Shown here piece after piece: positions 44,012-52,260 of a DNA stretch of 64,000 nt. Positions within the stretch are counted from its first letter, which is position 1; each line of letters begins with the position of its first letter. The notes below the pieces were generated by a model that saw only the letters and a list, made by a program, of their open reading frames with translations, had not been told where the DNA came from and did no database searches. Origin of the DNA: Desulfosporosinus shakirovi (GTDB taxonomy: Bacteria; Bacillota; Desulfitobacteriia; Desulfitobacteriales; Desulfitobacteriaceae). Where the stretch lies: the NCBI RefSeq assembly GCF_020595055.1, contig NZ_JAJDOO010000001.1, positions 124,001-188,000 of the forward strand, in the 5' to 3' direction. The translations under genes were made by a program, and so were the position numbers.

Positions 44012-45094
44012 TCATGCACGACTGGAAACCGCAATTCTTCCCGGCTCACCTTTATTAACTCGACCGATAACAGCTGCTGCTAAGGTCTTATGTTCCTTTA
44101 ATTGTTGAAGCAATGAAGTAACACGTTCTTCAGAAACAGACATTAGCAACCCTCCCGAAGTAATTGCATCAAAGAGCACAATTCGCAACTCTTCTGCAAC
44201 GTCCGATTCGAAATCCACCTTATTCTCCAGATGACGGCGGTTAGCCTCAGTTCCTCCCGGAATCGCTTTTTGCGCAATACAATGCCAAACACTGTCTAGG
44301 ACCGGTACAGCACCAGCATAGACCTCTGCACTGCAACCGCTGGCCTCAAGCATTTCATGCAAATGACCTAACAGCCCAAAGCCTGTCACATCTGTAACCG
44401 CATGAACTCCAACGGATATAGCTGCTTCAGCAGCCCCCTTATTCAACGCAGCCATAACTCTGATGACTTCCGCTTCGGCCTCCGGTGAAACAATTCCGCG
44501 TTTGATCCCAGTTGTGATTATTCCAACTCCCAGCGGTTTTGTAAAAACCAGGATATCCCCTGGTTCAGCCATAGCGTTCGAAAGGACATGGTCAGGATGC
44601 ACAATTCCAGTGACCGATAAACCGTATTTTGGCTCAGGATCATCAATAGAGTGCCCGCCTACAAGAACCGCACCCGCCTCTCGAATCTTATCGCTTCCAC
44701 CTTGCAAAATCTTAGCCAAAACTTCCATGCTCAATTTTTTAACAGGGAAAGAAACTAAGTTCATCGCAGTCAACGGTTTAGCTCCCATTGCGTAAATATC
44801 ACTTAAGGCATTCGCAGCAGCAATTTGCCCGAAAGCATAGGGATCATCTACCACCGGAGTAAAAAAGTCAACGCTTTGAACAATAGCCTGTGCATCATTT
44901 AAACGATAAACCCCGGCATCGTCCGAAGTCTCCATGCCTACTATAAGGTTAACATCCTCTAGATTAGGCGGTAAGTAGCGCAAAACTTGCGCCAGGTCAG
45001 AAGGACCTATCTTGCATCCTCAGCCAGCCTTCGTGGACAACTGAGTCAGCCTGACCTTATCCTTTACCTTATCTTGCGTCATATTAAGATCCAT
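44012..45094 (-). CDS. selD: Selenide, water dikinase SelD, selenocysteine-containing (internal UGA)
   Basis: Makes selenophosphate from selenide and ATP for selenocysteine and selenouridine synthesis. The frame runs 360 codons from ATG 45094 (AGGTGG upstream) through one in-frame TGA at 45020-45022 (residue 25). The context is KAGUGCKIGPSDLAQVL, where U stands at the place of catalytic Cys17 of E. coli SelD (GAGCGCK), so the TGA is read as selenocysteine. Further motifs: METSDDAGVYRLN and VLVGGHSIDDPEPKYGLSVT. A caller that treats TGA as stop would start at TTG 44983 and lose the catalytic residue. selA lies upstream on the same strand, 199 nt away. Confidence 0.93.
44978..45022 (-). promoter_or_regulatory. 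Candidate bacterial SECIS element of selD
   Basis: Directly after the UGA, AGGTC/GACCT (5 bp, loop CTTCT) starts 12 nt downstream, followed by a second perfect hairpin GCGCAA/TTGCGC with loop GTT. Position and size suit a bacterial SECIS read by SelB; which of the hairpins serves is not clear from sequence. Confidence 0.45.
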
Positions 45095-45293
45095 CTTTGC
45101 ACCACCTATCGCTTCATTAACTAAATCATCTTTGGACATATCATTCTTTAATTATAACTATATATAACACCACGTCAACTATCGACTCCGCCTCGACCTA
45201 CCTTAAAAGACACCTAAAAGACGCTATTTCAATCGTAATCCAGCCGACCAAAAGTAAGAGTCCTTGAAGCTGTGGTGATCGTGCAATTTTATT

Positions 45294-46709
45294 TCACTTC
45301 CCCCATTGCTCCAACCGCAGAACGATCTCCTCACTGTCACCACTCAACAATGTTCGTACATCAATCACTACTCGATCCTTGTGAATCCTAGACAGTATTG
45401 CTACCGGACCCATTCTTAAAAACTCCTCTAATTCAATAACGTTCCCTTCTGCCGGCCGAATGGCGCACACCCAAGTCGGAAGCCCAACCGTCGGCCAAGC
45501 CCCGCCACCCACCTGGGAAACATCCTCTTTTAACTCGGCAGCGATCTTCTTATTCGGCTGAAGTGTCATAACCAGCTCAGACGCTGCTTTATGTAGTGTA
45601 TCCAAAGGGGCAGAGAGCATTCTCCAGACAGGAATATCTTCTACTTCCCCATTCTCATATAAGTGAAGAGTCCCTTCCAGTGCTGCCAAGGTTAGTTTAT
45701 CGACTCTCAAAGCACGAGTTAATTGATTTGATCTTAATTGTTCGACAAAAACTCTCTTGCCCACGATGATTCCAGCCTGCGGTCCGCCAAGCAATTTGTC
45801 TCCACTGAAAGTTACGAGAGACAGACCTGATTTAACAGCTTGTTTAATAGTTGGCTCTATTGGAAAGCCCAGACTTGTTCCGTCAAAGAAGCTGCCGCTT
45901 CCTAAATCCTCCATTACGGGCAAACTCCACTCTTCACCGAGTTCCACTAACTCTGCTCCGGTAACAGCATGAGTGAACCCTTCAACCCGGTAATTACTCG
46001 TATGTACTTTCAAGAGCAAAGCAGTATCCGGCCCGATGGCTGCTTCATAGTCCTTTCGCCAAGTCTTATTGGTCGCTCCCACTTCCACCAACCTGGCCCC
46101 GCCTGCCTTTAGCACCTCCGGTATGCGAAAAGATCCGCCAACCTCCACCAATTCCCCCCGCGATACAATAACTTCTTTCCCCTGGGCAAACGTATTCATC
46201 ATCAATAAAACTGCGGCCGCATTATTATTAACAACCATGGCCGCTTCTGCACCCGTGAGACGACAAAGAAGCTCTTCAACATGGACATAGCGTGAGCCCC
46301 GCTCACCAGTCTTGATATTCAACTCGAGGTTGCTGTACCTTTCTGCTTGTTCCGAAACAAAACGCGCGACTTTCGGTGCAAGCAGCGCTCTTCCGCAATT
46401 GGTATGCAAAACAACTCCGGTCGCATTGATAACCCGCTGTAAATTATATTCAGTACTTGTCAGTTTCTCCAGAAGCTTGTCTCTCAAAGATGTCCAAAGG
46501 AAAGCTTCATACTCCTCATACGAATCTGCTAAACTCCGGTTAATATTTTCCCGTGCACTTTGTAAAACCTGTCGAACGCACTGAGTCATACGAGGCAACC
46601 ACCTCTCATTCGTCATAAACGGACTGAATTCTATGTCGTCTTCCAGCCGAGAAAGCACTTCATGAACAGCCGGTAGTGCCCTTAGTCGCCTATGTATCTC
46701 TTGTTGCAC
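45294..46709 (-). CDS. selA: L-seryl-tRNA(Sec) selenium transferase SelA
   Basis: PLP enzyme of 471 residues converting Ser-tRNA(Sec) to Sec-tRNA(Sec) with selenophosphate. N-terminal tRNA-binding domain with LRALPAVHEVLSRLED; INATGVVLHTNCGRALL; the PLP lysine is Lys305 in TFSGDKLLGGPQAGII. LEDLGSGS-type loop MEDLGSGSFFDG and the C-terminal RIHKDRVVIDVRTLL are present. The start is GTG 46709 behind AAGGAG. selD follows. selB and the selC tRNA are not in this window, so they must lie elsewhere if the pathway works. Confidence 0.95.
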   Translation of the reverse strand: MQQEIHRRLRALPAVHEVLSRLEDDIEFSPFMTNERWLPRMTQCVRQVLQSARENINRSLADSYEEYEAFLWTSLRDKLLEKLTSTEYNLQRVINATGVVLHTNCGRALLAPKVARFVSEQAERYSNLELNIKTGERGSRYVHVEELLCRLTGAEAAMVVNNNAAAVLLMMNTFAQGKEVIVSRGELVEVGGSFRIPEVLKAGGARLVEVGATNKTWRKDYEAAIGPDTALLLKVHTSNYRVEGFTHAVTGAELVELGEEWSLPVMEDLGSGSFFDGTSLGFPIEPTIKQAVKSGLSLVTFSGDKLLGGPQAGIIVGKRVFVEQLRSNQLTRALRVDKLTLAALEGTLHLYENGEVEDIPVWRMLSAPLDTLHKAASELVMTLQPNKKIAAELKEDVSQVGGGAWPTVGLPTWVCAIRPAEGNVIELEEFLRMGPVAILSRIHKDRVVIDVRTLLSGDSEEIVLRLEQWGK

Positions 46710-46931
46710 TAATTCCCAACTCCTTATGGACCTTCATTATTATCGACCAATTTCCCGTAATCTGGCCCGCACACTTTTTAGGATTTCGACAGTAGGATTA
46801 GCATATGATAAAGGAAACCTAAGCACTGAGTTTTACCTAACTATAAAGAACAATCTTACTTATTTGCTGAAGTCCCCGTCTGCTGGCTTCCGGCCTCTGA
46901 CCTCAGACTTCTTATTTCAAGGAGGTATTCA

Positions 46932-47135
46932 ATGTCTAACATCAACTCAGCTCGCACACTCATGCAGCCAGCGCGTCAAGGCGTTATTCTTCCCTTTAAG
47001 ACGCGCTCCCAAACAAACGAGCAATTCTCTCCCTGTATCTTTTGTGGTAAAACTATGAGAGTACATAAATTCAAAGGCAAAACAGTTTGCATAAATTGTC
47101 TGCGCCTAATACCTGCTATCTTCTCCTATGGATAA
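46932..47135 (+). CDS. Small zinc-ribbon protein (67 aa), plus strand
   Basis: A 67-residue protein with a basic N-terminal part and a C-terminal zinc ribbon: SPCIFCGKTMRVHKFKGKTV, then CINCLRLIPAIFSYG. The ATG follows CAAGGAGGTATTCA, an ideal ribosome site. It is convergent with mecA; the hairpin at 47239-47263 lies between. The second knuckle and its position resemble the 51-residue zinc-ribbon protein at 25932-26087 (C..CLR.), although the loops differ. The function is unknown. It is one of just two plus-strand protein genes that look real. Confidence 0.7.
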   Translation: MSNINSARTLMQPARQGVILPFKTRSQTNEQFSPCIFCGKTMRVHKFKGKTVCINCLRLIPAIFSYG

Positions 47136-47238
47136 ACATTATTCTTGATTGCCACTTATCCGACGACGGTCATGGATGACCTGATCGGTCACAGCCAAGG
47201 CTCGAATCGACAACCAGCTATCCATAAATAATATTGTA

Positions 47239-47263
47239 AAAGGGAAGCAAATTGCTTCCCTTT
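47239..47263. terminator. Terminator between mecA and the zinc-ribbon gene
   Basis: Perfect 12-bp arms AAAGGGAAGCAA/TTGCTTCCCTTT. On the minus strand the stem is followed by TACAATATTATTT; on the plus strand by AGAGTG. It probably serves mecA first. Confidence 0.7.
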
Positions 47264-47270
47264 AGAGTGT

Positions 47271-47864
47271 CTAGCTTTGTGTCGACTTATTGAAAGCAGC
47301 ATTAAGCGTTTGAACGGCCTTTTCAAGGATTATCCCTTTGCCGTGTTCAGACAGAAAAACTCCGGTTGTACCGACGATTTCACCGTATTCATCAAGGATT
47401 GCTTCTGCCAAAAACCTTTTCTTACCCGTTCCCATTCGGTTGAGTACAAGATAGTATTCTTTTTCGAACTCATAAAGTCCCGAACGAAGTTGGGCAAATT
47501 CCGGTAACCGTGAAACAGCCGAAATCACATCTTCTAAATCTGCAAATACATAGACCAATTCTGTAACCCGACCTTTAGAGGTTTTTCGACCCGCCTTCTC
47601 TTTGACAGAACCCTCAACCTGATCTTCTTGCTTCATAATCGTGATTACAAACTCATCATTCGTTGCCACGGTTGCTTGAATCCAAAACGGTTGATCTAAA
47701 TTAAATTCAACTTCTTCTCTGGCTTGCGCGATGAGTTCCCAAAACAATTGCTCCGTCTTAGCTGACCGTTGAAAAAGATCAGTCATCGTAATATCCCTGT
47801 CACTTAATTCTGTCAAAGAGATAAAGATGCGGATGGTATGCTCATTAACTTTTTGGACACGCAC
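47271..47864 (-). CDS. mecA: Adaptor protein MecA
   Basis: A 197-residue ClpC adaptor that hands substrates to the ClpCP protease. The N-terminal substrate domain reads VQKVNEHTIRIFISLTELSD and then LFWELIAQAREEVEFNLDQP. A charged linker with QEDQVEGSVKEKAGRKTSKG leads to the C-terminal ClpC-binding domain (YVFADLEDVISAVSRLPEF onward). The start is GTG 47864 with AAAGGAG nine bases upstream and the family-like beginning RVQKVNE; a GTG three codons earlier is too near the site. In B. subtilis MecA controls ComK; here the substrate may differ. Confidence 0.88.
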   Translation of the reverse strand: MRVQKVNEHTIRIFISLTELSDRDITMTDLFQRSAKTEQLFWELIAQAREEVEFNLDQPFWIQATVATNDEFVITIMKQEDQVEGSVKEKAGRKTSKGRVTELVYVFADLEDVISAVSRLPEFAQLRSGLYEFEKEYYLVLNRMGTGKKRFLAEAILDEYGEIVGTTGVFLSEHGKGIILEKAVQTLNAAFNKSTQS

Positions 47865-47927
47865 ATCCCCCACTCTCCTTTCCGCATCGTTTCTTACTTT
47901 AGATTATACATACTCTACCTTATTCTC

Positions 47928-47936
47928 ATTATAACA
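47928..47936 (-). promoter_or_regulatory. Extended -10 promoter of mecA
   Basis: TGTTATAAT on the minus strand, about 65 nt before the start. There is no strong -35 at 17 nt, as is usual for extended -10 promoters. Confidence 0.5.
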
Positions 47937-48070
47937 TATTACGCCAATACTTTTCCTGTGAAATCTATGAGAATAAAGATTATCTCTTCCCCAATAGTAT
48001 GAGCCCTCTGCACTTACAATCACAATATGCAGTTCCCGACTTCTACCTCTATCTTATTAGCAAATTCATT

Positions 48071-48517
48071 CTATAGCAAGCTGCCTAAAACCTCACAACG
48101 AATGACTTCTCGACGCGTCGGTAAATACATAAGCTCAACTTGATCATCTACTTTCACTTTCTCATAGACAAAATAATCAACATAGAATTGCATTTGCTGG
48201 GTTCCGCTGCGGATATCTACACTGTAGGAGCTTAAACCAGAGTCAAAAGCCTTTCCCTGAACTGACCCTTCGATAATACCAGGTTTATCAAACCAATCTG
48301 GTTGAGAAAACAAAAAAAGTTCTGTATATACACCTAATACCCCAATCCAGATTGAAACTTTCAGCGCTAAGAGCAAAAATCCCCAAACATCACGGGCATT
48401 TCGCCACGTATTAACTGACTTCCAAACCAATCTGGAGAGTACCATTGCAAATATCAAAAAGAGTACGATCAAACTAGGCCAAGTCGTACTCCATAGATAA
48501 CTATAATAGTCTGCCAT
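48071..48517 (-). CDS. Hypothetical membrane protein
   Basis: A 148-residue protein with two membrane segments (about residues 13-32 and 46-69). A soluble C-terminal part reads KPGIIEGSVQGKAFDSGLSS and ends in a beta-rich stretch, VDDQVELMYLPTRREVIRCE. I do not recognise the family. The ATG follows AAAGGGG. It stands alone beside the GGDEF remnant. The outer domain could be an OB-like or NfeD-like fold, but that is only a guess from the pattern of strands. Confidence 0.6.
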   Translation of the reverse strand: MADYYSYLWSTTWPSLIVLFLIFAMVLSRLVWKSVNTWRNARDVWGFLLLALKVSIWIGVLGVYTELFLFSQPDWFDKPGIIEGSVQGKAFDSGLSSYSVDIRSGTQQMQFYVDYFVYEKVKVDDQVELMYLPTRREVIRCEVLGSLL

Positions 48518-48544
48518 TTCTTACCCCTTTACAAACCCGGTTAT

Positions 48545-48812
48545 TTAGCCAAACTTATGCTTTCTGCTTTCAACTAGACAACAGTTCCCCCCATTTGCTT
48601 TAACAGTATAGAGCAAATGATCAACTCTATCAAAAAATTCGTCAATTGGTTCATCTCGATAAAGGGCCATTCCCATACTTAACGTTACCCTTCCACGATT
48701 TGGAAGTGATTCGAAGGAATATCGAACTCTTTGTGCTATATGACGGGCCTCTTCATAATTTGACCATTATTTTATCGCCTCCAAACGATTTAAGCCAGAT
48801 GTGTCTATCCAT
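48545..48812 (-). pseudogene. Remnant of a GGDEF-domain gene (C-terminal part, frameshifted)
   Basis: Two frames together spell the end of a diguanylate cyclase domain. The first, LKSFGGDKIMVKL, carries the GGD signature. After a frameshift comes NYEEARHIAQRVRYSFESLP, with VTLSMGMALYRDEPIDEFFD and LLYTVKANGGNCCL to the stop at 48545. The GGDEF motif is already changed (GGDKI) and the first frame ends at TGA right after it. The upstream three quarters of the domain are missing. It is surely inactive. Confidence 0.75.
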
Positions 48813-48919
48813 TTAATTTAAAAGTCACTTTTATTCTTTAGTTTAAAACTATATAGTTCGCTTAAGATCCCTTATCTCCTTCTCTTTTACAAATAATTTC
48901 TTTTATGGATCTGGAAACC

Positions 48920-48947
48920 AAAAAGGAGCAGTGTCATTCACGCTCCC
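48920..48947 (-). terminator. Probable terminator of the flagellar operon
   Basis: Stem GGAGC..GTG/CAC.GCTCC followed by TTTTTGG on the minus strand, about 100 nt after the lytic transglycosylase stop. It is the first T-tailed hairpin behind the operon. Confidence 0.6.
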
Positions 48948-49044
48948 TAATAAACCGATTTAACCATAAGTGCTATTTTTTCTTTAACTTTTAAATGGAA
49001 TTCTATATAATTTCAAAGAGATTGTCAACTAAAGAGCCTATTTT

Positions 49045-49704
49045 CTACGCTCTCCAATCGTTCTGATTCAATCCTGCCATAATCTTTTGCACATAAGCCT
49101 GTGTCTCCTTATAGGGAGGCACTCCATTATATTTATCCACTGCACCTGGCCCAGCATTATAAGCTGCTAAACTCAGCGGAATATTCCCCTCAAAGCGATT
49201 CAGTAAATCCTTTAAGAAATGTGTTCCACCATCTAAGTTCTGAGTCGGATCATAGGGATTTTTAACTCCATAAGATGCAGCAGTTCCCGGCATCAGTTGC
49301 ATTAGGCCCATCGCTCCGGCAGGAGAGGTTGCCTTCGAATTAAACCCTGATTCTGCTTTGACTACCTGCTGAATAAGATTTGGATCGACTCCATATTTTT
49401 GGGCCATAGAATAAATAAGATGCTCAAGAGAACTGACATTTTCAGATCTCCCCACAGAAGCCGGGGCCGCTTTATAACTATTGAGTGAAGACATCCCGGA
49501 CATCCCCTGCATTAGACCGGTAAGTCCTTGGGAAGCATTTCCCCCTCCTCCAAGAGCAGCTTTAAGTAAAGTGGCAAACAATAAAGAATTTGAACTGCCA
49601 CTTTCACCAGCTCCAGACAAATCGTTCTTATCCGTTTGTGTGGTTTGCCAAGACCCATTCATCTGTTGAAGTTGGAATAGGAGAATTATTTGAGCCATGT
49701 TCAC
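49045..49704 (-). CDS. Lytic transglycosylase (SLT domain) at the end of the flagellar operon
   Basis: A 219-residue enzyme cleaving peptidoglycan glycan strands. The first about 85 residues are low in complexity ([34 protein letters not shown]). The SLT domain has the catalytic glutamate in [20 protein letters not shown] (Glu118), then [14 protein letters not shown] and [20 protein letters not shown]. There is no clear signal peptide, so export could be by the flagellar system, which would fit a FlgJ-like job of opening the wall for the rod. GTG 49704 has AGGAGG nine bases upstream. Confidence 0.85.
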   Translation of the reverse strand: MNMAQIILLFQLQQMNGSWQTTQTDKNDLSGAGESGSSNSLLFATLLKAALGGGGNASQGLTGLMQGMSGMSSLNSYKAAPASVGRSENVSSLEHLIYSMAQKYGVDPNLIQQVVKAESGFNSKATSPAGAMGLMQLMPGTAASYGVKNPYDPTQNLDGGTHFLKDLLNRFEGNIPLSLAAYNAGPGAVDKYNGVPPYKETQAYVQKIMAGLNQNDWRA

Positions 49705-49750
49705 TTAAATCAACCTCCTATCTTCCAAAATTATATAACGAATACGCTGG

Positions 49751-50218
49751 TTAATGAGAAATTAATTGACCTAATTCCTTGACCTCATCGCTCTCAAGAA
49801 TTTGTTCCGGAATAAGTTGAATAATTATTCTATCGGGAAGATTTACCACTCCGCCTATAAAGGGATCTGTAACAAGCGACGGGGGAGGAACAATATTCTC
49901 TAAAATTCGAACCTCGCGAAGTTGATCCACAGCAAATCCCACATGATTTCCATGAACCTCTGTGATTAGGGCAAAAGTATTTTGATTTTCTTGCGAGCCC
50001 AAACTTTCTGTTGTCATTTTTATTGGATCACTTCCAAACCGCACATGCAAATCGATCAAAGGGATTTCCACACCCCGAATAGTAATCAGACCACACACAT
50101 ATGAAGGGGCATTTGGAATTATATTTACCTCTCCTAGACGGGTGATTTCCCGAACCACATCGATAGGCATCGCATACTCTTCTTGACCTAATAAGAAAAC
50201 GACAACTTGTACTGCCAT
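49751..50218 (-). CDS. cheW: CheW-like chemotaxis coupling protein
   Basis: A 155-residue CheW-domain protein joining chemoreceptors to CheA. Domain marks: VVVFLLGQEEYAMPIDVVRE, APSYVCGLITIRGVEIPLID, and VGFAVDQLREVRI. The end FIGGVVNLPDRIIIQLIPEQ is normal. ATG 50218 is preceded by GGAGG. It follows the hook genes in the operon. CheA and receptors are not in the window. Confidence 0.88.
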   Translation of the reverse strand: MAVQVVVFLLGQEEYAMPIDVVREITRLGEVNIIPNAPSYVCGLITIRGVEIPLIDLHVRFGSDPIKMTTESLGSQENQNTFALITEVHGNHVGFAVDQLREVRILENIVPPPSLVTDPFIGGVVNLPDRIIIQLIPEQILESDEVKELGQLISH

Positions 50219-50236
50219 CCTAACCATCCTCCATCG

Positions 50237-50977
50237 CTATATCTTTCCGACCTCATTAACAGCCTTACCCAACATCTCGTCTTGGGTCTGGATTATCTTT
50301 TGATTGGCTTCATAAGCTTTCATAACCGTCATCATTTGAATCATTTGTCCGGAGAGGTCCACATTAGATGCTTCCACCGCTCCCTGTCGAACTGCACCAA
50401 TGACAGCTTGAACCGGTTGATTGGCAATATATAAGGATTGACCTTCACGTTGTAAAGCATCTGCCGGAATCTCGACGACACGTATTTGATCGACTCTTTG
50501 TCCTTGATCCATAATTGTGCCATCAGCGCTCACGCTAAATTCTGAACTCAAAGGACCTATGGGGCCTGTTTCACCCTGAATAGAATAACCATCCACGGTT
50601 CGAAGCATCCCTTCACCATCTAACTGAAAGTGTCCATTGCGAGTATACCGTTCTCCGCCCGGCGTCTGGACGACAAAATATCCTGGTGAAGTTAAGGCCA
50701 AATCCGTATTAATATCCGTCGTCTCTAAAGATCCTTGAACATTGGACATGGCAAGGCGGTCAACGCCTACCCCTCTGCCCATCTCACCAACCTCAACAAC
50801 TTCAGAAGCTTCGTTTCCTCCCATTCGTTGAATCAGCATCGAAGGAAAAGAAATATTACTAGCCGTCTGCTCTTTATAGCCTGAGGTCTTTAGGTTGACA
50901 ACGTTATCTCCAACAACCTCACTTTGAGTTTGCGCGGCTAACAAACCTGTGGCCGAAGTATATAATCCTCTTATCAT
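50237..50977 (-). CDS. Flagellar rod/hook protein, FlgF/FlgG paralogue
   Basis: A 246-residue axial protein. The N-terminal rod motif is MIRGLYTSATGLLAAQTQSE with VVNLKTSGYKEQ. The central region carries ALTSPGYFVVQTPGGERYTR and NGHFQLDGEGMLRTVDGYSI. The C-terminal helix is EASNVDLSGQMIQMMTVMKA. Shorter than the FlgG next door, it likely fills the proximal-rod FlgF role or that of FlhO/FlhP. ATG follows an AAGGCGGG site. Naming between FlgF and FlgG is uncertain. Confidence 0.85.
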   Translation of the reverse strand: MIRGLYTSATGLLAAQTQSEVVGDNVVNLKTSGYKEQTASNISFPSMLIQRMGGNEASEVVEVGEMGRGVGVDRLAMSNVQGSLETTDINTDLALTSPGYFVVQTPGGERYTRNGHFQLDGEGMLRTVDGYSIQGETGPIGPLSSEFSVSADGTIMDQGQRVDQIRVVEIPADALQREGQSLYIANQPVQAVIGAVRQGAVEASNVDLSGQMIQMMTVMKAYEANQKIIQTQDEMLGKAVNEVGKI

Positions 50978-51019
50978 TTTAACCCGCCTTTGTTTCTTAC
51001 TTAGCGCTTAAATCCGGAA

Positions 51020-51421
51020 TTACTTAACAACCATTCGTAGCAAACCCAGCTGCGATGAGATGGTACGGGTGAGGGAATTGTAGTATAAACCATTTTCAGC
51101 TACATAAGTCATCTCTCGGTCAACGTCCACGTTATTTCCATCATTGCGAAAGGATGTTGAATTATCTGTCACAACCCCTGAACCGTTCCCTTCTTGGATA
51201 CCCGGAATGTGCTTCGGAGTCGTTAACTTCATTGGCAGGTTTCCGCTCTTTTCACCTAAGGCAGTCCCCAAGACCGTCTGGAAATCAACATCCGAACGTT
51301 TAAAGTTTGGAGTGTCAATATTCGCAACGTTATTAGACAAGACCTGATGCCTCCTGCTCGACGCATCAAGGCCTTTCTGCAATACGTTTAAAACCGGCCC
51401 CTCCAACCAACCACCAGCCAT
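51020..51421 (-). CDS. flgB: Flagellar basal-body rod protein FlgB
   Basis: A 133-residue proximal rod protein: LQKGLDASSRRHQVLSNNVA then NIDTPNFKRSDVDFQTVLG, a variable middle, and the C-terminal NNVDVDREMTYVAENGLYYN with LTRTISSQLGLLRMVVK. It is clearly FlgB rather than FlgC. Usually flgB is followed by flgC and fliE; here it lies between flgG and the flgF-like gene without them. AGGAGG precedes the ATG. Confidence 0.9.
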   Translation of the reverse strand: MAGGWLEGPVLNVLQKGLDASSRRHQVLSNNVANIDTPNFKRSDVDFQTVLGTALGEKSGNLPMKLTTPKHIPGIQEGNGSGVVTDNSTSFRNDGNNVDVDREMTYVAENGLYYNSLTRTISSQLGLLRMVVK

Positions 51422-51426
51422 ACACC

Positions 51427-52218
51427 TTACCTCCTAAGGGAATTAGCAAGTCCCCACATCTTATCTCCGTCCTGAACGAGCCTGGCACTCATTTGATAAG
51501 CTCTTTGGACCTGAATGAGATCTGTCATTGAGGTGGCCAAGTCCACATTTGATTGTTCTAAAGACTTACTGCGAATCGTTCCAAGTACCAGATTGTCAGC
51601 AGTGGTATTACCTGGTTCTCCAATCTGTGGTTCACCTGAATTAGCAGTAGGCACAAAGAGGTTTTTCTCATTTCCAAGCAAACCCTGAGGATTCTGAAAT
51701 CCTGCCAAAATAAGCTGTCCGAATACCATGCTTTCTCCATTGCTAACCCCAGTTATATCCCCATTTGCAGCAACAGCTATTTCTGTAGCACCGAAGGGAA
51801 TCAACCCATTGGTTTGGACAATGTTTCCCTGCATATCCGAAAGTTGCCCTGACTCATCTATTTGAAACGCCCCTGCCCGAGTATAGCCCATCTCTCCGTT
51901 TGGAGTCTGTACTTGAAAAAAACCTGCGCCATCAATCCCTAAATCCAAAGAGCGCTCAGTTTGCTCTAGAACCCCTTGTTGAAAATTAGTCCCAATACCG
52001 CTGGACAGCACTCCAGCCCCAACGTCCAGAGTCTCCACCGTATTTTCGTCTTCAGCATTTATTCTTCCTGAACGCACTTCTGTCGCCAAAGCCTCAGCGA
52101 AAACCATCTGATTCGCCTTAAATCCGGGCGTGTTGGCATTAGCCAGGTTGTTCCCAATGGTGTCTATCGCTATCTGCTGCGCACGGACTCCCGACGCAGC
52201 AGTACCTACTAAGCGCAT
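51427..52218 (-). CDS. flgG: Flagellar distal rod protein FlgG
   Basis: A 263-residue rod protein. It begins MRLVGTAASGVRAQQIAIDT with NNLANANTPGFKANQMVFAE. The middle has LGIDGAGFFQVQTPNGEMGY. The C-terminal ends with SLEQSNVDLATSMTDLIQVQ and RAYQMSARLVQDGDKMWGLA. Start ATG 52218 is behind GGAGGGG; an upstream in-frame ATG gives ten odd extra residues and is rejected. Close spacing to flgE (42 nt) and flgB (5 nt). Confidence 0.9.
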   Translation of the reverse strand: MRLVGTAASGVRAQQIAIDTIGNNLANANTPGFKANQMVFAEALATEVRSGRINAEDENTVETLDVGAGVLSSGIGTNFQQGVLEQTERSLDLGIDGAGFFQVQTPNGEMGYTRAGAFQIDESGQLSDMQGNIVQTNGLIPFGATEIAVAANGDITGVSNGESMVFGQLILAGFQNPQGLLGNEKNLFVPTANSGEPQIGEPGNTTADNLVLGTIRSKSLEQSNVDLATSMTDLIQVQRAYQMSARLVQDGDKMWGLANSLRR

Positions 52219-52260
52219 TAAGCACCCCTCCGTCTTCTCAAATTGCAATTAAAGCGAATA

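Noticed and set aside
44012..44983. SelD starting at TTG 44983
   Set aside because: It would lack the catalytic residue and the lysine after it; the frame continues upstream through a UGA with the proper SelD context.
46726..46931. selC tRNA or promoter region upstream of selA
   Set aside because: No cloverleaf of the long Sec type could be drawn; the stretch is plain AT-rich sequence before the zinc-ribbon gene.
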